A stretch of DNA of 64,000 bases from Rhizophagus clarus (Eukaryota; Glomeromycota; Glomeromycetes; Glomerales; Glomeraceae). Positions 60,301-64,000 of the stretch are shown piece after piece. The stretch is taken from assembly GCA_015698045.1 (NCBI GenBank), contig BLAL01000274.1:1054001-1118000 (forward strand). Reading direction: 5' to 3'. A program made the position numbers and the translations under genes. Numbering within the stretch: the stretch's first letter is position 1; each line of letters starts with the position of its first letter. Below the pieces are notes generated by a model. That model searched no databases. It was not told the origin of the DNA and saw nothing but the letters and a program-made list of their open reading frames with translations.

Positions 60301-61416
60301 AACTTGCCAAAATGTTGCATATCTTCCTGTTTAAAGAATGGCAAATTACCTACACCAGGAATTTCGGCTGGCAAATCATAATTTTGTGTTCTATCTTCTT
60401 CCAGCATCACAAAACCATCTACCATTGGAGTTGGAGTTGCCATTAATTTTCGGGCGGGAGTCCTAATAGGAACATATCCTGCTGGCGGATCTAGAATCTT
60501 GTAACCTGTTGAAGGGAACATAGAATCAAGTTCCTCATCTGAAAGAGGCCTATTACGAGCATCCAAATCTTTTTCCCAACGTTGAGCTATAATTTAAATT
60601 CATGAAAATAAAATTATTTGTAGGATCGTGGATCGTTAAAATACAAAAGATGATAAATTGTACCTACCTTCTGGAGTCATAGGAATTAAGTGACCAGGTG
60701 TTGGGGTAAGAAGTCCTAAGTTACCAACAGGAGTGGCTCCAATTTGAGCGACTGGATGCGTAGGAGTTTCGTCCCAACGAGATTTCTTAGCCGAAACTTG
60801 AGGAGTTACATCCCATCTGCTTCTTTTGCGAGGAGTATCCATTTCAACATCTTCGGATACTCTAGGGGTCTCATCCCATCTACTTTTCCCAACAGATGAT
60901 TCGTCATCGGGCTTTGACCATTCTGACGTTTGTTTGGCTTCCACAGGTGTTTCCATATCCCAACGTCGCTTTTTTTGCGTTGTGGCTTGTTCTACTGTAA
61001 CTTCTTTTGCTTTTTTTTCAGCTTCCTTCTTCTTTTTCTCAAGTTCACGCATGATACGCTGTTCTTCCTTCTCTAGCTCAGCTTCTCTCATAACATCAGC
61101 ATAAGATCGTGACTCGTCTTTACTTTCATTTTCAGCGAATGGATCATTCCTCTCTGGTGAAATGACTCGATTCAATCTACGAGCATGGTATTCACTTTGT
61201 CGATCTACAATGCGGCGAGAACCAGTGCGCTGTAAAAAAGGATCGACATCGTCGTCACTACCTATCAAATCTTCATAAACTTCTGCAGGAGCTGTATATG
61301 AAGTAAGACGCTTAGTTTGTTGTTGACTTAATTCGTCTACAGAAATAAAAGTTTTATTTAGTTATTTATTTAAAGCATCTAAATATTTAATTTATAAATC
61401 AATTACCTATCTCCAT
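57389..61416 (-). CDS. SF3B1: Splicing factor 3B subunit 1 (U2 snRNP)
   Basis: Eight exons on the minus strand: 61,407-61,416; 60,668-61,336; 58,419-60,586; 58,288-58,321; 58,102-58,199; 57,882-58,014; 57,619-57,794; 57,389-57,547. All junctions are GT..AG and the frame closes at 1148 residues, slightly shorter than human SF3B1 (1304). The N-terminus holds four RWDETP-like UHM-ligand motifs ([29 protein letters not shown]), which bind U2AF-homology domains. The conserved block [10 protein letters not shown] leads into the HEAT superhelix ([20 protein letters not shown] onward) that clamps the U2/branch-site duplex. Positions matching human hotspots are intact ([18 protein letters not shown]). 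It acts in the nucleus in the SF3b complex. The first exon encodes only three residues plus one base. Confidence 0.97.
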
Positions 61417-61562
61417 TTTTTTTTTTTTTTTTTCAAAAAAAAAGGTAAAAAATTTTGTGAGAAGAATATTGCCAATTGAATTTTAATTACATAAGCTGAA
61501 ACTCGTGATGCTTATTAATATCTGATATATAAATGACGCGAGCGCAGTAATTTGTTCTTTCA
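61417..61562. promoter_or_regulatory. Divergent promoter between SF3B1 and NOP16
   Basis: 146 bases separate the two start codons. An A/T tract (poly-T then poly-A, 61,418-61,443) lies immediately upstream of the SF3B1 ATG, as in nucleosome-free fungal promoters. No TATA box is evident. Confidence 0.6.
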
Positions 61563-62400
61563 ATGGCTAGACCCCGAAAGCGACGCAAGATACGCAATCC
61601 ATCACTAAAAGTTTCGCGTAAAAATGCAAATAAACATTTCAAAAAAGTTTCAATAGAAGTCATTATTGATTTATTATTCAATTAATTTGTTTGTCACTTA
61701 AATATGGCCTGATTCATAATTTTTTTCCGTCCACAGGGGAACTCTGTTATTGCAGCTAATTGGGATAAAAAGGCCACCTTACGCCAAAAGTATTTGATTT
61801 AAGCGAGTTTATCTTTAAGAACTTGAACTGCGTTTTGTTTAATGTATTTCTCTCGTTTAACAAAGCTATCATCGTATGGGTCTTATGACGTCCCTAAACG
61901 GCGTTTCAGGAGGTGTTGAGAAGTTATACCCCGATGAGGCTCTAGAGATAGATATAGAAGAAATAAAGAAATCGTTAGGTCCTGAAGAAGGTATAATAGA
62001 ACGAGATGAAAAAGGAAATGTTATCAATGTTACTATTGGTCGTTCTCGAGAAGAAGAGGAAGAGGAAGTATTTGATACCAAAATTGTCCCGGTCCCTGCG
62101 AAAACGGACATTGTTAAAAGTGAGTACATTTTAAACATCTTTTTCCTAAATAAAATTGTATATTGAGTAATCTTGTAATGATATATCAATTAAGCTTTGG
62201 AAGCTCAAGCTGCAAACGTTTTTAGCAAACACGAAAGCTATCAATCTGAAGGAGAAAAACGGTTTGTAGAAGAACTGATTCAAAAATATGGTGATAACTA
62301 TGATGCGATGTTTAGAGATATAAAGCTTAATACTTATCAACATACAGCAGCTCAATTAAGGAAAAAATGTCAAAGATATCTAAAAAATAAACAAAGTTAA
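61563..62400 (+). CDS. NOP16: Nucleolar protein 16, 60S ribosome assembly
   Basis: Four exons: 61,563-61,658; 61,737-61,789; 61,866-62,119; 62,195-62,400, giving 202 residues. The first donor reads GTCATT; the others are ordinary. The start MARPRKRRKIRNPSLKVSRK is the Nop16 signature, basic and nucleolar. NSVIAANWDKKATLRQNY crosses exons 2-3, followed by GLMTSLNGVSGGVEKLYPDE, an acidic middle and the conserved C-terminal KYGDNYDAMFRDIKLNTYQH. Nop16 joins late pre-60S particles in the nucleolus. It shares a promoter region with SF3B1 and converges with RPL17, 150 bases apart. Confidence 0.95.
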
Positions 62401-62550
62401 TTACGATAATAAAATTTTTTATTATATATTCTGAATCTAATAATCGTTGCATATTGAGTTCAATTAAATGCTTTTATTTTTATTTTAAGTAATTTGTTTA
62501 AAAAGAAATACATAAATCATTCTGGACGCTTTTTTTCTCTCACGTTAGCT

Positions 62551-63503
62551 TTAAGCTTGAGATTGATCTTGAGATTGAGACTGAGATTGAGAAGATGCGG
62601 TCAATCTTTTTCTGGCAAGTTGCCTGCTATTAAGTCGTCTTTGGACTTTAGTATTATCACTTTCACGTTTTACTTGAGCGGTCTCTTCAGTAACGATGAT
62701 TTCTATATGGCATGGACTACTCATGTACGGATTAATACGCTAAATAAATTGTAAAGTGAAAAAATCAATAAATAAATTCTTAAATGTGAGTAAAATCAAA
62801 GGTAACAATATATATATTATATATTAAAAAAATATTTACACCATGAGCTCTGTAGGTTCTTCGCCTTTGCTTAGGAGCTTGATTCACTTGGATGTGAGAG
62901 ATGATTAAATTTTCTATATCCAATTCTTTAACCTGTTTAAATGATCGTGTGAGTACATATATATTTTTACAACAAAAAAAAAAAAAAAATGATACAAATC
63001 GAACCTCCGCATTGCTTCGAACATTTTTTAAAAGTCCTAATAGAAATTCAGCACTCTTTACGGGCCATCGACCTATTTATGACTAAATTAAAAATTTGAA
63101 GTTATAAAACAAAGTTTACGACAATGATAACTCATACCTTGAGTACAGCCAAAAGCTTTGGCCTGAGCACAACGACCAACGCCACCGTGGAACCGTCTAA
63201 AAGGAACGGCTTGCTTATGCTCTTTAACATCATTCAGATATTTAATGGCATAAGTTAGTTTTTTGCCAGATATTGCCTTGGCAGTCTCACGCGTATTCTT
63301 GAAGTGAACTCTTAAATAAGAACCACGAGTCTTTGCGTCTAAAAAAAATTTATAAAAGATGTCAATAATTCAGATTGCTATTATGCAGTAAATTTTTTTC
63401 TCATGAAAACACTAGAAGCTAACATTCGATAGGAAAACTAATTCAATAGGAAACAAAACGTACACTTTGTTGTTTCTTTGGGTTCAGTAGAGTATCTAAC
63501 CAT
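62551..63503 (-). CDS. RPL17: 60S ribosomal protein L17 (uL22)
   Basis: Five exons on the minus strand: 63,464-63,503; 63,138-63,338; 63,005-63,072; 62,840-62,932; 62,551-62,739. The frame closes at 196 residues, close to the usual ~185. Key segments are [13 protein letters not shown], then [74 protein letters not shown] and [19 protein letters not shown]. The [12 protein letters not shown] loop is the tip lining the nascent-peptide exit tunnel. The C-terminus ends in a Ser-Gln alternation ([14 protein letters not shown]), a tail I do not know from other uL22 proteins. The first donor leaves one base (T), making Tyr at the junction. Confidence 0.96.
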
Positions 63504-63631
63504 TTTCAATAATATAATACGAAAGAGATGATGGATCTTTGATGTAAAAAAAATTTTTGAGCTTCAATGGATTATGATTGGCCATCAATTTGCACATATG
63601 TGTGATGAGTATGCAGTAAAATTTTTACGCA
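63504..63631. promoter_or_regulatory. Divergent promoter between RPL17 and the RMT2-like gene
   Basis: 128 bases between start codons. No TATA box was recognised. Confidence 0.5.
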
Positions 63632-64000
63632 ATGGAAAAAGACATAAATTTACGCTTATTAGACGCAATTTCTTTTGAAAATGTTACTCTTGTCGAACAA
63701 CTCTTGGAACAAGGAGCAGACGTATGGCTCAGAGATGAAAAGGTGATAAAGAAACAATATTTAAATTTGAAGGTTTCTTTTCTTTTCTTTTTTTTTTTAA
63801 AAAAAAATAATTACCATTATTACAAAAATAAAATAGGGAAGAAGTCCGTTGCATTTCGCATGTTCGAGGGGTAATTTAGAAATTGTTAAGCTATTACTTC
63901 AAAATGGCCATGCATGGAATGCTATTGATAATGAGGAATGCACAGCCGGAGAATATGCTAAACATAAAGGTCACAATTTGGTTTATGAATTGCTTCTTGA
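63632..64000 (+). CDS. RMT2: Ankyrin-repeat N-terminus, probable arginine N-methyltransferase 2 (partial)
   Basis: Exon 1, 63,632-63,742; intron 63,743-63,836 (GTGATA..AATAG); exon 2 from 63,837 to beyond the window end. It encodes MEKDINLRLLDAISFENVTL, then the ankyrin repeat GRSPLHFACSRGNLEIVKLL and GHAWNAIDNEECTAGEYAKH. The latter block, with AWNA.DNE..TAGEYA, is characteristic of fungal type IV arginine methyltransferase Rmt2, which modifies ribosomal protein uL11 (L12) in yeast. The methyltransferase domain lies outside the window, so the assignment is likely but not proven; another ankyrin protein is the alternative. Confidence 0.7.

Noticed and set aside
61487-61681. 64-codon minus-strand ORF upstream of SF3B1
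   Set aside because: It is antisense to NOP16 exon 1, which is supported by strong family similarity.
1-64000. tRNA, rRNA or snRNA genes
   Set aside because: None could be recognised by eye on either strand.

Overview
The window looks like nuclear DNA of an arbuscular mycorrhizal fungus (Glomeromycotina), most like Rhizophagus irregularis. It is very AT-rich. Short GT..AG introns interrupt conserved eukaryotic genes. The repeat families (APE/RT/RNase H LINEs, hATs, Helitrons, Tc1, DUF6589-like proteins) are ones I recognise from that lineage. The species call is inference from content; no database was searched.

There are two compartments. Positions 1 to about 54,000 are a transposon graveyard. 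From the start: a broken virus-like element with Gag-like, protease and integrase parts on both strands (1-6.2 kb); a LINE remnant (7.35-16.1 kb, + strand) split by a palindromic MITE-like repeat and by a 6.58-kb terminal-inverted-repeat (TIR) element with TAA target duplications, itself hit by a Tc1 element; a KDZ-like zinc-finger ORF with a 2.8-kb hAT inserted at its start codon (16.1-19.4 kb); a minisatellite and a decayed repeat-coding gene (19.6-22.2 kb); a near full-length decayed LINE on the minus strand split by a hAT derivative (22.7-29.1 kb); a LINE endonuclease fragment and a second copy of the MITE-like repeat carrying a further TIR insertion (29.9-32.6 kb); a hAT remnant (33.5-34.8 kb); a LINE on the plus strand (35.5-43.9 kb) interrupted by a 4.3-kb TIR element with TTAA flanks that encodes an almost intact DUF6589-like protein; a decayed Helitron Rep/helicase carrying two TIR insertions (45.1-50.3 kb); then gene-poor AT-rich DNA with small MITEs.

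From 54.5 kb to the end is a compact housekeeping block: a PCL/PHO80-type cyclin (+), SF3B1 of the U2 snRNP (-, eight exons), NOP16 for 60S ribosome assembly (+), ribosomal protein uL22/RPL17 (-, five exons) and the 5' part of an ankyrin-repeat protein resembling arginine methyltransferase RMT2 (+, cut by the window end). SF3B1/NOP16 and RPL17/RMT2 are divergent pairs sharing 146-bp and 128-bp promoters; NOP16 and RPL17 converge across 150 bp. The genes serve splicing and ribosome production.

The most interesting signals are the DUF6589-like element with clean ends, the TAA-flanked element with a TDGDPDHR-type transposase, and the two-strand Gag/integrase fossil. Target duplications and TIRs date many of the nested insertions relative to each other.
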